Source of the DNA: Gambelia wislizenii
Taxonomy: Eukaryota > Chordata > Lepidosauria > Squamata > Crotaphytidae
NCBI GenBank assembly: GCA_030847615.1
Contig: JAUMIR010000002.1
Location: 118,118,309-118,182,308 of the forward strand
Direction: 5' to 3'
Length of the DNA: 64,000 nt
Positions 1 to 10,774 of the stretch are shown in pieces. Below the pieces are notes generated by a model. That model was not told where the DNA came from. It worked only from the letters and a program-made list of their open reading frames with translations, and ran no database searches. The position numbers and the translations under genes were made by a program. Position 1 is the first letter of the stretch. The number at the start of each line of letters is the position of its first letter.

Positions 1-1934
1 GTCTAGGAATTATAAGCATTACTTACTAGCATTTTTCTACAGTATACATCTTGTTAATCATCTCATTTTTTGTTCTCCTCAAAGCAAGTCTCCATTTCTG
101 ATTGCAAGAAAGATAGACCAGATGTAACTAGTTCCAGGCCAGTTGTATCTATTTCCACAGAGAGAGAATTTGTTGGGAGACCTGTGAAGAATCCAGTACG
201 CAGAACCATGTCAGTGTTCTTAGTCTATTAGATTTAGAAACATCAGGACAAATGGTGTAAAACTCAAGTGTTTTGGGCAAACTAATAGATGAGCAGTCAC
301 TTGTATGTATGACTCTTAATAAGAAGATCACAGCACTCCTAGTTATGTGAATTTTTTGTGTTATGTTTTGGGTTTTTCGTTTTTTGTAGATAAAATATGA
401 TAACTCAAATGCAGTGGGAGCACAGAGTTCTCCTGTATCTCCATCTTATGAATAAACAGTTAAGCTTCAGAGATGCCTTCACTCTTTATCTTGTCCATAG
501 AACGCTGTCCTCAGCTTTCAAACCTTTCTGCTAAACTGTGCTTTCTTTATACCTTCCCTGTTTATTGTGGACCATTGTCTTTACTGGATATGTACTAATA
601 GCTAACAAATACCCTGATTCATGTCCAGTGCTGTAACACACATGGCAGTTGGATTAGAATGACGACCTCTTTCTTAAGACTCTATGAATTTATACCATAA
701 ATTTTGTGATGGCTTTCTGTTCCTGCATTAAGATATAATGTGGTAGTTTGGTGCTATGTTTCAAGTTATTTTTGTTATACACCATCCTAAGTATTTACAT
801 GGTGCTGTAACCAAATCTAATGCTATTGCCTTAGCATTAGATTATTGTTATTTCTGATAATGTAAGAGGCACATCCTGTCTACTTCTGGGTACCCTCTCC
901 AACTGGAGCAACAATTTTTGTTGTTGCAAACAGCCATCTGCTCTTGTGGGCTTCAAAATGAGAAAATTATAGACTATAACGTTGGTAGAACACTGAACTT
1001 GTTTCACATGTTTACAAAAAAATAAAAAACAAATCCTGTAGTGTTATGTGTAAAACTTACCATCTTGGGACTTTTTAAAAAAGACGTGGTATTCATATGT
1101 TTAGTACTGTAATTGTAGTGCAGTTCACAAACATTAATTGCAATTATATAAAAACAAAGAACTAAGGCGCAAAATGACTGATGCCTTCCAATCAAGCAGG
1201 GAGTTAATTGGTGGTATAATAAGGGATTTAACCCAGCTTCTAGAGGTCCAGCTCTGAACCCCAGCTGTAAGGATTACTACCTTTTAAAACAAACTGGAAT
1301 GTTTCTTAGGATCCATTGAAATGTAAATGGAAAATTATTCTTTTGTATTTTTATTGCCACTTAGCTTGTTTTCCACAGTCAGACAAAAGATATGCCATAG
1401 AAACCTGATCAAGAGCTTAATGTCCAGCTAATGTTTGGATATAAACCTTAATAAAGGATTTTTGAACACTGGATTCTGGGTGTCTTACCCTCCAACCCTG
1501 GATCTAATTGGCGTTGAGTCCATATCTGACTCTGTGATCCTAATGGGATTCTCTTTACATGCCATCTAAAATGGGTTCAGCACCTTGGATAGTTCCTTTA
1601 AAGTCTAGAATAATCATTCTGTAAGATCACTGTTTTCTGTAAATCATTCCATAGTGATATGAGTCTGTCACATGGAGGTATATAGAGACATTATGAGAAG
1701 GGGTAAGTGTAGGAACCCTAGAGAGCTCTTTCTTTCCCAACACCGCTGATTCATTGGATTCAGCTTATTTGACATGCCTTTGTATAGCTGAACTTGGAGC
1801 GGCCACATGAAAAAAGGGAGAGGCTTTCTGCATTCTTAATAGCTATGTGGCTGAGAGAATTTCAGTATGTGTAGTTTGTCATGAGAGTGATCCTTGTTGA
1901 GATTCCTTCACTCACAACAATTAAAGCAAGGATA
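1..1934. other. Unassigned non-coding stretch
   Basis: No repeat family, exon or RNA gene is recognised. The open frames are short and of chance type. The only clear local structure is a perfect 12-bp stem at 814-825 / 832-843 with a 6-nt loop. Base composition is AT-rich and ordinary for vertebrate intergenic DNA. Confidence 0.5.
814..843. repeat. Perfect short inverted repeat (12-bp stem, 6-nt loop)
   Basis: AATCTAATGCTA at 814-825 is followed by TTGCCT and then its exact reverse complement at 832-843. It lies in otherwise unassigned DNA. It could be chance or the core of a decayed foldback element; no function is implied. Confidence 0.6.
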
Positions 1935-2057
1935 GGGACTTTGGGACCCTCCAGATGTCGTTAAATCTCAGCAGCTCCAGCCAACATATTTGATTGTGGT
2001 AATTGCTGGGAGTTGCTGTTGAGAAACATCTGGAGGACTAGGCAGTTCTCACCCTGT
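1935..2057. mobile_element. Decayed MITE with inverted arms (hAT-like)
   Basis: The left arm, around GGACCCTCCAGATGT, is mirrored by ACATCTGGAGGACTA on the right. The middle has the 'cagcagctccag ... ctgggagttgctg' pattern of a palindromic non-autonomous DNA element common in squamates. The arms have diverged and no 8-bp target duplication is clear, so the hAT assignment is from resemblance only. Confidence 0.5.
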
Positions 2058-3177
2058 ACCCTATTTTAGAAGGCCCGTATTATGCTTTTATATATTTCTC
2101 CTCTGCCATTTGTAATACTGGGGGCATAAACTATGTTGCTATTTGGCTTAGCCCTGTCTGTCCTTATCATCCAGTGATGGTGTGCTGAGTAATAGACAGG
2201 GCTGGCATCATCTCCTGGACTGTAATGAGGAAAACACCCAGTCCATAAAGAAGTCCAGATGGCCTGAGAGCTTGTGCCATTGGTTGGGAGTGGTGCACAG
2301 CTTGCTGGCAGTGCTCAACAGCCGGCTAGCCTGCAGCTGTGCTACAGTTGATCCTCCTCAACAGGTGTTCCTTCCTGCAGCAAAAAGGGAAAGCACATGG
2401 AGAGGGGTGGCAAACAGTTGCTAGTCAGGAGAAGTGTTCACACTCTTCCAGGGAAACAGAGAGCAGCTCTGTTTCTCCTTTGTGAAAGAACATGTGTTGG
2501 AGAGCTCTGTCATTTTCCTCTTGCCTTGGGAGGCTCTGGTTGTGAATATGAGCAATTGGAAGGAGCTGGCTGCAGAGCCTCTCTAACTGACTTGACATTT
2601 CATTTCTCTTAAGTGGCTTTTCAAAAACGTTCACTGCATCAGTACTCTTATTCTCTGTTGTGGTTTCTGTTCGTTGGCTAATTACCTCATGCTGACAGTC
2701 TGGCAGGTCTACTTTCCACATAGTCCTGCTCTTTATTAATTTTGGCGCCTAGAAAAGTGAAGGACTAAAGGCTTTAGCTGGGGTTTCAGGATTCACCCGA
2801 GGTAAAGCTTTCCTGTCTCAGTCTTACCCTACAACTCCACCTTCTGTTTCGATGTCAGATGTCTTGCCAACATGCCCCAGCCAGATTTGCTTTTCCCTTC
2901 ACGTGAGGGCATACCTTGTACAGTGCCTAGTTGGGGAGGGAGGAATGGGATGCACTTAGTGAAACATACCTGACTCCTGCTGGCGTTGTGCACCCAAATT
3001 CAGCCTGTGGCCACCTGCAGCCTTTGATCATGAAAAAGGGGGAGGGAAGCAGCAAGGATAGTCAGCAAAGTATGGACTACACTACCCCACTAAACAATAG
3101 CTCTGGGTTCAGAACACACACTCAGAACCTCATGTTCAGTATGGTGCTTATGCATTACCAGCACTGATAACATACAA
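2058..3177. other. Unassigned non-coding stretch
   Basis: No family recognised. A 98-codon frame on the minus strand (2425-2721) has a protein-like composition but no motif I know, no visible splice context and no supporting neighbour. I do not call it a gene. Confidence 0.4.
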
Positions 3178-4238
3178 CTCTTTCTCTTTTCCATCTGATT
3201 CCAAGGAGGCTGTTTCTGTACTAAACCAGTGTCTGCTGTCAGTAATGGACTGGGTGAGGATGAACAAGTCGAAACTTAATCCAGACAAGACAGAGGTGCT
3301 ACTGGTCAATCAGAAGGCAGATCAGGGAATAGGGATTCAGGCTATGATGGATGGGGTTACACTCTCCCTGAAGTCTCAGATTCACAGCTTGGGTGTACTC
3401 CTGGACTGAGATCTGAGCCTGGATGTCCAGGTTTTAGCTGTGGCCCAAAGTGCATTTACACAGATAAAATTAGTGTACCTATGACTATTATAACATGATC
3501 TATGTGGGGCTGCCTTTAGAAACTGTTCAGTGTTGTGCCAAAATTATTCACCTGACTCTGTTGCTTCTGCCTGAATCAACTGCAAAAATAGCATCCTACC
3601 CTGTTCAGAAACTGTTGACCAGGGCTAGTTACAGGAATTGTGTGACTCCCCGGTTGAAACAACACCACTGTCTACATGTCCATTTCCGGGCAGAATTAAA
3701 GTGCTGCTTTTGACCATTAAGGCCCTACATGGCTTGAGTTCAGACTATTTGAAAGACTGTGTGTTCTTATACAAGCCAGTACAAGCTTTAAGATCTGCAG
3801 GGGAAGGCTTTCCTCTCTGTCCCACTACCTTTGCAGGCACATTTGGTGAGGACTTGAGAGAGAGCCTTCTCCGTGGCTGCTCCCAGACTGTGGAACTCCC
3901 TTCTGCGGGAGGTCCAACTGGCCCCATGCCTCCTCTCTTTCTGCCAGCAGGTGAAGATGTTTTTATCCAGGCAGGCCTTTGAATTTTAATTATGGAGCAG
4001 TAGTATGTGTGTGTAAAGTAATGTGCTATATTTTTAATCTTTTGCTAGGAATTAGGTTTTAAATATGTTTCAGTATTTTCAACTCCTTTTAATCATGTTT
4101 TTAAAATAATATTGTTGTTGTTTTAACTTTCATGAACTAATATTTTAGCTTAATCTTTTCAAATTATTGTAATCCACCTTAAATCCCATCTTGGGAAACA
4201 GGCAGGATAGAAGTTCAATAAATAAATAAATAAATATA
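3178..4238 (+). mobile_element. L2 LINE, 5'-truncated 3' portion
   Basis: Translated in broken frames, the piece reads as the end of an L2 reverse transcriptase ORF. A segment like 'MNKSKLNPDKTEVLLV' lies near 3265-3310, a 'YCN..YVGLP'-type block near 3490-3520, then 'LTIKALHGLSSDYLKD' near 3710-3760 and the arginine/serine-rich end of L2 ORF2 near 3790-3930. Stops and frame changes mark it as long dead. The 3' UTR ends in a (AATA)n run at about 4217-4238, the usual L2 tail. The catalytic part of the RT is missing, as expected of 5' truncation. Confidence 0.8.
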
Positions 4239-4970
4239 AATTTTGGTGCTATAACACTGACCTGCTTCTATTTGACTCAGCCACCTGTCACGTAGTGGTG
4301 GGCAAAGTTGAAGATTGTTTGAAGCTGGAAGGAGGATCACCTTATAGGGGTCAGGGAATATTCTCTAAGGCTTCTTTTTCTGGTGTGGATAATCACCCCT
4401 GTAGTCTCTTTCTTTGGTCAGAAATATGTAGTGGTACTTGCCAAATCTTGCCCCCTGCACCAACACACAAGGCCCTCCGCACCTAGTGTCACAAGTAATG
4501 ACAACGTCCAGTTACTTGATGTTCCAATTCACCCTGATTAAGCCAACTAACATCCTTTATATTCTTGCTTTTCAGCCTTATTGTGATGTCTCTGTCTTTC
4601 CCTATTCAAAGAAAAGGCCTCTGGATAAATCCAAGCAAGCTTTACTGAAGTATAGGATCAGCACAACAGCAGGTCATTGCAAGCTCTAACAAATTCTCCC
4701 AAGTTTCACTTATAAAACTGTTTGCAATTACCTATTCTGCACTCCCACTGTTTGGTGGCATTCTTTTCCACACAGTACCAGGCAGCTCCAATGATCTTGG
4801 TTCTCACACTTCCAGTCTCCACAACTGCACCACCTCCTATTTCTAAGCATCCTTCTAACATGGCTACAGAGCAGCTAAGCAACTCAAAGCAAAACTTAAC
4901 ATGGCAGAGAGGCCTCTTTTTACAACCCTCTGACACTTATCTTTTCTTGAGAGCCACTGGTCAGTCCAGT
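4239..4970. other. Unassigned non-coding stretch
   Basis: No family or exon recognised. Short overlapping frames occur on both strands at about 4700-5010, none with a known motif. Confidence 0.4.
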
Positions 4971-5047
4971 GCAGTGGTCAGGAATTTATACCCGACCACC
5001 GGGCTGGAGTGAAAACTGCTGCAAAAGGCAGCAGTGCCCCGCCTCCT

Positions 5048-5131
5048 GACCAATCAGCAATCAAGGCCCAGGGAGGCCTCTGATTGGCTGGCAGCCATTT
5101 GAATTGACCAATCAGGGCATGGCTGATTGGT
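5048..5131. promoter_or_regulatory. Cluster of four CCAAT boxes
   Basis: CCAATCA occurs on the plus strand at 5050 and 5108. ATTGG (CCAAT on the minus strand) occurs at 5083-5087 and 5126-5130. Four matches to the NF-Y core in about 80 bp, in a GC-richer stretch just upstream of the 99-bp repeat array, look like the promoter part of a mobile element. NF-Y binding is inferred from the motif only. Confidence 0.45.
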
Positions 5132-5200
5132 TCCCCTTTCTTGCCCCTTCCTGGCCCCAAAGCAGGCCAGGAAGGAGAAGAAAAGCATGGTGGTGCCCAT

Positions 5201-5420
5201 GCCCTTGGAGGGAGAGAAGAAGAGGCAGGCAGAACTCCATCAGGCCTGGGCCCAGAAGCAGGTGAAAGGCCCTCCCTCCAACCCAACTGCAACCACCCTG
5301 CCCTTGGAGGGAGAGAAGAAGAGGCAGGCAGAACTCCATCAAGCCTGGGCCCAGAAGCAGGTGAAAGGCCCTCCCTCCAGCCCAACTGCCACCGCCCTGC
5401 CCTTGGAAGGAGAGAAGTAC
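5201..5420 (+). repeat. 99-bp tandem repeat, about 2.2 copies
   Basis: The sequence beginning GCCCTTGGAGGGAGAG recurs at 5201, 5300 and (with one change) 5399, a period of exactly 99 bp. Because 99 is three times 33, frames run through the array as a 33-residue repeat, giving 100-130 codon open frames on both strands. These frames are a by-product of the repeat. The same unit occurs on the other strand at 58088-58340, so it belongs to a dispersed element. Confidence 0.85.
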
Positions 5421-5605
5421 CAGCAGTATCTGCTGGATTTAAACCCTAACCCCACTGCCATTCCCTTTTCCTTGTGTGTCATGTCTTATTTAGATTGTAA
5501 GCCTGAGGGCAGGGAACTGTTAAATTGACCATTTGTAAGCTGCCCTGATAGCCTTTGTGGCTTAATATGCGAGGTATAAATAAATAAATAAATAAATTAA
5601 AATAA

Positions 5606-6886
5606 AAATGCCACCTCACCACGCGGGAACAGGTACGGGGGGGGGGGGAGACCAGGCTGCAACAAGCTGCAAACAAGCTTCTGGCAGCAAGTGGATGAGT
5701 CTGGCAGCTCCCTTTCTAAACATTTCCAGAACCAAAACTTCAAATCTGGATGTTGGTAAAATTTGGAGTCTGGATAGTTTACATTTTGTTATTGCATGAA
5801 GAATAATACTTGGCTCTGTAGAGCTGAAAGTCAAGTGCATCAGCCCAATGTCACTAAAGTTTCTGTAAAAATATTGATTTTAATAAGAGAGATGGAACAC
5901 ATTTTTTTCTTTATGATAAAATTGCTTTAGAAGATGAAGACAGATGCTCCGTCTTTTGGTAGTGTTAATTCATGGTAATAACTGTGAGATCTGTGTAGCA
6001 GGATATGTTATCTGGAGCCAGGTAATGGCTTTTCTTGTGACCCTGAATCCTGTGATACTGAGTCAGTATTAAGAGCTGATGAAATGTTTGCTTTCATTGT
6101 GTTACTTTACTTTCTTTGAATAGGTAGACATGGGGCTCATCATTGTGGAGGAGTGAATGGGATGTGGGTGCAGGGAGATGCTGTGTTTTTGATTTATGTG
6201 AGTTGATTGAGAACTCTTGTGCTTGGTCTTGTGTGTTCTTATGCTATCAGTGTTGCACCAGATATCAGGCACCTTGACAGCATTGCTTCTGCCTGAACCA
6301 CCTACAAAAATAAACTCCTCCCCTGTTTTCCTCTAACCAACACTATCAAGTTACTACTTTAAACCAGAATTTGGAAGAGTATTTTTTAAATCAACCTGGC
6401 CAGTGGCTGAAGTATTCTAGGAGATGTAGTTCAGAAATGTTTCTTTTCAAAACTTGGCTTTGATCACAAGTCAAAAAACCCCATCATAGCAACCTATAAA
6501 TTCTACCTTCACCACCTCCATGGCCCAGTTAACACAGTAGACCAAAACACAGGGCTACCCTTTTCTTGGACTCTCCCACAGGTTGCAAACATACAGCTCT
6601 TATGAAAAAAAAGAGCTGTCTGCTCATAGGAAAGGAGCATCTCAAGGAGGTCTAGGTGAGAACATGTTTTCTTTGTGCAGATTCCACCCCCCACCCCCCG
6701 GGGAAGAATCAAGATATAAATCCTCTCACTTATAGCTGAGAGTGGTATTGTAGGAAAAACTTTTTCCATATGGTTGTGCTGATTTTGCATATTATGGCTT
6801 TGAGTCTTCAGTTCCTTAGCTACCTGGTTAGTTCATACCCTTCCTTAGTTTCATGTTTTTTTCCTCCCTCCCCTGGGAGCCAAGTA
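5606..6886. other. Mostly unassigned; possible L2 scrap near 6250-6340
   Basis: A run of about 12 G lies near 5638-5650. The stretch near 6270-6320 resembles part of the L2 at 3.5 kb ('ttgcttctgcctgaa..ca.ctacaaaaata') and may be a small L2 remnant. Nothing else is recognised. Confidence 0.35.
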
Positions 6887-7548
6887 CAGTCAGCTCTCAA
6901 ATTTGGGGGGGGGGTTATGGCTGCAGCCCCCCCTGCAAAAGTGGAAAAATTTTGAATATCTCTAGGCCTACCAAACCAAATTTAACATACACACAAATTT
7001 CCTGTACTGGTGGGGTGGCTGGGCTGGCCATGCACATGTTTCCTCACTAGCTCACCTATGCACATGGGGGGGAGGGGATAAGAAGGGGGAATGAGGTGGG
7101 AGGAGGGAGAAAGGGGGCATCCATTCCACCCCATCCATCTCCCAATTGCCTTCATGGGTGAACGAGGGGACACATGTGCTCTCCCTCCTCGTTCTCCCCT
7201 ATCTCATCCCCTTCCTCCTTGCCTGCCTGCGTGAGCAAAGGAATGCACTTGCCCTCCCTCATCACGCTCCCCTCATCCCCTCAAAAAAAGCACTAAAGAT
7301 GGATCTCTTTTGGCAGGCCTTTCCTGATTAGATCCCAGCCTCAGGAGCTCCTGGCCTCTTTTAGTCATGCTGGCTATCTATTTTTTTAATGTGATTTTAG
7401 ATTAGCTGGTTTTTAAGTGTTATACTGGTTTAATATCTTTTTATGGGGGAGGGTGGGGGTGGATGGTGTTTAGGGATTTTAATCTGCATTTTTATTTTGA
7501 TTGCTGTAAGCCACCCCGATTGTTTTTAACAGAGGGGCAGGGTAAAAA

Positions 7549-7581
<33 letters not shown>

Positions 7582-7752
7582 CCCATCCACCCTTCTTGCA
7601 AGGCCCAGCCACCCTGCCAGTTTGTTGTCCTTTCAGCTACACTGGTGTTATCAAAACCCCTGTTAAAAATGATGTATGTGGCAGAAAATACAATAATCCA
7701 GGAATAAATCAAATCTGCAAATGCTTAACCCGCAAAAGGGGAGGGACAACTG
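6887..7752. mobile_element. Tigger/pogo-like non-autonomous DNA transposon
   Basis: The element starts at TA|CAGTCAGCTCTC (6885-6886 TA) and ends ...GGGACAACTG|TA (7753-7754 TA). This gives TA flanks and related but diverged terminal inverted repeats of the CAGTTGTCCCTC type also seen at 22120-22333 and 51727-51955. No transposase frame remains. A separate L2 tail lies inside at about 7285-7590. Confidence 0.6.
7285..7590 (+). mobile_element. L2 LINE 3' end, nested in the Tigger-like element
   Basis: The segment translates to an L2 ORF2 C-terminus ('LKMDLFWQAFPD') and then runs through a typical L2 3' UTR with 'ctgtaagccaccccgat' into an (ATT)n tail at 7547-7580. It lies between the two Tigger-like ends, so it either inserted later or was captured. 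Confidence 0.65.
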
Positions 7753-8434
7753 TACATGACCTTACCTTAATCATGTCACAATAGCTGTTCCATATTTTTC
7801 CCACAGAACTCCCCCATGCACCAGAGTGGGGCTTTTTAGTCCTCTGTGAAAACATATTGTTGTAGAATCCGCACAAAACTAGACCTGAAATGGAGGCATC
7901 TTGTGACATTATCACCTGAAGAGTTATAAACAGTTTCCACAAAGTCTACCAACTTACAACACATGGTTTGTTTTTGTTTTCTAACAAACAGAAAATAGGA
8001 AAGACAGACAGCATCCAAACAAATCTATTGCTCCTTGGCAGGGGTGCATTTTTATTTTTATAGCATATTGGGAGAAAAATGTCTAACAGGCTGTGATGCA
8101 GTGAAGTAGAAGTAACATGCCACGGTTGTCAGTAGGTTGTCCCCATGACTAGGACATTAGACTTCACATTGAGATCAAGACATGAAAAAAGAACGCAGGC
8201 ATCCTAACCCTCAATACTTTGGAATTTTCATTGGTGTCTGAAAATACTCGCCCACTCACCCAATGCAAGCTTTAAAAAATAATAATCCTGGTACACACGA
8301 GTTAAAGCATGGTTTTGAGGCGATATCACCCACTCAACATTTTTGTGCTCCACTTTATTGGCCAGAAAAATGCTGAACACATTTATAGCAACTCATACTT
8401 CTATTTTAATTAAAAATTGTCAGGAGCTATGGAG
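7753..8434. other. Unassigned non-coding stretch
   Basis: No repeat family or exon recognised. The open frames of 60-77 codons are of chance type. Confidence 0.4.
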
Positions 8435-9588
8435 AGGTGAAGAGGAGCTCACGAAGCAGATAGTTTAGAATCTTAGTGCGAGCCCTCAGGCGGCTTAAGT
8501 TAAACAAGCTACCATCAGTACGGTAACGTACATAGATGCCGTCTTCTTCTTCTTCGAGCTCTGCCGTAGCCCTTTGGAGCATCATGCTGAAGAAGATTGT
8601 AAATGAAGTTGGAGTAAGAACACAACATTGCTTCACTCCATTGGTTATTAGAAAGGGCTCTGAAAGACTATCACCATATCTGACTTGACCGTGATGGCCC
8701 TCGTGTAGCAAGATAATCATTTTAAGGAATTTGGGGGGACATCCTAGTCTTTCCAGGATCTGCCACAGACCTTTCCTACTCACGGTGTCGAAGGCTTTGG
8801 TGAGGTCGACAGATGTTACATGTAGACCGTTGTTCTGCTCTCTACATTTCTCTTGCAGTTGCCCAAGGGCAAATACCATATCTGTAGTACTCCTATTGGC
8901 TCTGAAGCCACATTGGCTTTCAGGAAGAAGTTCTTCGGCAATGGCAGGAACTAATCTGTTCAGGAGTATCCTTGCAAGGATTTTTCCAGCAATAGAGAGC
9001 AGTGTTATGCCTTGATAGTTTAGCAATCGGATTTTGCTCCTTTTTTCTTTTTTCATTGGTGATGCTGCCCTTGTTGCCCACACAGAAGTGGTTCTGCAGT
9101 GCCTAACATCCCGCTTCGCAACAGCTGCAGAGCTGTTTGGGCTGGAAGTCAACCTTAAGAAAACGGAAGTTCTTTACCAGCCTGCACCACAGGACGAACA
9201 CCATCATCCCCACATTGCCGTTGGCAAATCTGTGTTTAAGTCCGTGTTTAAGGCACTCCAAAAAAGTGATACAAAGACTCCCTGAAACAACATCTCAGGC
9301 TTGGCCAAATTGATCACCAACAATGGTCCACCCTGGCCTCACATCGGGAGGCATGGAGATGCACTATCCACAATGCTGCAGCCTTATTTGAGAACTCACG
9401 CCAAACAAGTCTTGAAGAGAAACGACAACGCAGAAAGAATCCCAACCTGGAAACATCACCCAAGGAGACCTTCTGCTGTGCTTTCTGCAACTGGACTTGT
9501 TGGCCTTTTTAGTCATCAGCGCGCTTGCAAAAAACACGGGATGAGTCCTTCCTGAATTTTCATTTGCGAAGAAAAGCCAGAGAGAGAC
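8435..9588 (+). mobile_element. LINE-X copy 1: 5'-truncated and 5'-inverted (twin-primed)
   Basis: Two pieces of the same LINE lie head to head. 8435-9050 reads on the minus strand as reverse transcriptase from just before 'YQGITLLSIAGKI' to 'RELLF'. 9053-9588 reads on the plus strand from 'DAALVAH', the residues that directly follow RELLF in the intact element, to the 3' end with 'GLFSHQRAC'. This is the structure expected of twin priming. A further internal deletion of several hundred bp joins the 'SVFKSV' region to the C-terminal 'LQKSDTKTP' region near 9250. The 3' terminus is the same GCCAGAGAGAGA as in copies 2 and 3. No TSD is clear. Confidence 0.85.
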
Positions 9589-9791
9589 ACATATACTCCC
9601 CCACAGGGGTTCACAACATATAAACTACACACACACACACCTACCCAACCATTCTCTGAAGATGCCAGCCACAGATGCAGGTGAAACGTCAGAAGTAAAC
9701 TCTTCCAGAACATGGCCTCACCGCCCGAAAAAAAACAAGGAAAAACTCCAGACCATTGCAATAAAATTCCCTGTCCCCCTGGAGTGAGACC
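9589..9791 (+). mobile_element. Unclassified repeat end (Penelope-like resemblance)
   Basis: This stretch contains (AC)n at 9628-9640 and the block 'ctctgaagatgccagccac...gcaggtgaaacgtcag' at about 9653-9694. That block is a widespread squamate repeat signature with a CTGAAGA / GAAAC layout like the ribozyme-type core described in Penelope-like elements. It lies just past the LINE-X 3' terminus and is therefore probably older host repeat DNA. The assignment to Penelope is from memory of the signature and is weak. Confidence 0.35.
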
Positions 9792-10281
9792 TGGCTTAAT
9801 CCTAGGGATTCTTTGGTAGTACTATGAATACCAGTAGTGACATTGGCTTCATAGGTCTCGCATCATCTGCTTTGATAGGACAATGCAGATGATGGTACTT
9901 TTTGTCTCTGTCCCATTTGCTCCCTTCCATTAGGTTTCTGTGTTGCTGTTGTTTTTGAGTAACTGCCATAGCTTGGTCGCAAAGTTGGTCCTTGTTCTCC
10001 TATGGATGAAATAAACTGTGAAAGATTTTTGCCCTTCCTCTTTGTCTTTTCTCTTCACTCTGAGCTGCCTTACTATCTATCCTAGGAAATGTCAACAGAG
10101 CATATGCTCTGGCTTTTACTTCATTTGCATAATGATGCTAATGCGTATGCACAATACATAGAAAATATCTTCATGGAATGTTTTTCTTTCTGGTGTTTGT
10201 TCCCCTTGTTAAATTCTTTCTGGTTGGGAATGAAGGTCCTATACTACAGGATGCTTTCCAAATGAAAGGAACATTATTATT
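9792..10281. other. Unassigned spacer between two LINE-X copies
   Basis: No family recognised. The right end carries the left copy of the LINE-X copy 2 target duplication (10282-10295). Confidence 0.4.
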
Positions 10282-10295
10282 GGACTTTTGCAGAT
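10282..10295. repeat. Target-site duplication, left copy (14 bp)
   Basis: GGACTTTTGCAGAT occurs here and again, perfectly, at 14281-14294. It flanks LINE-X copy 2 exactly. Confidence 0.9.
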
Positions 10296-10339
10296 CTCTC
10301 TGGCTTTTCTTCGCAAATGAAGATTCAGGAAGGACTCAT

Positions 10340-10415
10340 CCCGCGCTTTCCGCAAGCACGCTGATGACTAAAAAGGCCAATCCGAGATAAACAAGTCCGG
10401 TTGCAGAAAGCACAG
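10340..10415 (-). pseudogene. LINE-X C-terminal CCHC zinc-finger remnant
   Basis: Downstream of the premature stop the same ORF decodes to CAFCNRTCLSRIGLFSHQRAC, a C-X2-C-X12-H-X3-C arrangement. The corresponding region is recognisable in copies 1 and 3, so it is a family feature. Such fingers in LINE ORF2 proteins are thought to bind nucleic acid; that role is inferred. Confidence 0.65.
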
Positions 10416-10774
10416 CAGAAGGTTTCCTTGGGTGACGTTTTTGGGTTGTGATTCTTTCTGCGTTGTCGTTTCTCTTCAAGACTTGTTTGGCGTGAGTTCT
10501 CAAATAAGGCTGCAGCATTGTGGATAGTGCATCTCCATGCCTCCCGATGTGAGGCCAGGGTGGACCATTGTTGGTGATCAATTTGGCCAAGCCTGAGATG
10601 TTGTTTCAGGGAGTCTTTGTATCACTTTTTTGGAGTGCCCCTCTTACGCTGACCCATGGCGAGTTCACCGTAGAGTACTATTTTTGGGAGGCGATGGTCC
10701 TCCACCCTAGAAATGTGCCCTGCCCAGCGCAGCTGTGTTCTCAATATCATGGCCTCAGTGCTGGTCATAACAGC

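Larger units (their letters stand above)
4971..5605 (+). mobile_element. Unclassified dispersed element carrying the 99-bp array
   Basis: The element holds the CCAAT cluster, the 99-bp array and a 3' end containing 'gtaagcctgagggcagggaa', ending in (AAAT)n at 5577-5605. The array plus the 'gtaagcctga(a/g)ggcaggga' tail is shared with the minus-strand copy at 57950-58340, which defines a family. The tail resembles the L2/tRNA-SINE type ('gtaagc..ctctgatagcc...tataaataaat'), so it may be an L2-mobilised non-autonomous element. The 5' boundary is uncertain. Confidence 0.5.

Noticed and set aside
2425..2721. 98-codon minus-strand frame as an exon
   Set aside because: No recognised motif, no splice evidence that can be asserted and no supporting context.
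5127..5528. 133-codon frame with a 33-residue repeat
   Set aside because: The 99-bp tandem repeat keeps several frames open on both strands; there is no start context, domain or second copy with a conserved frame.
9301..9555. 'MAKLITNNG...' frame seen at 9301, 10336 and 38238
   Set aside because: It is an alternative frame of the LINE-X C-terminal region. The repeated occurrence reflects the repeat, not a conserved protein; the true ORF is another frame.
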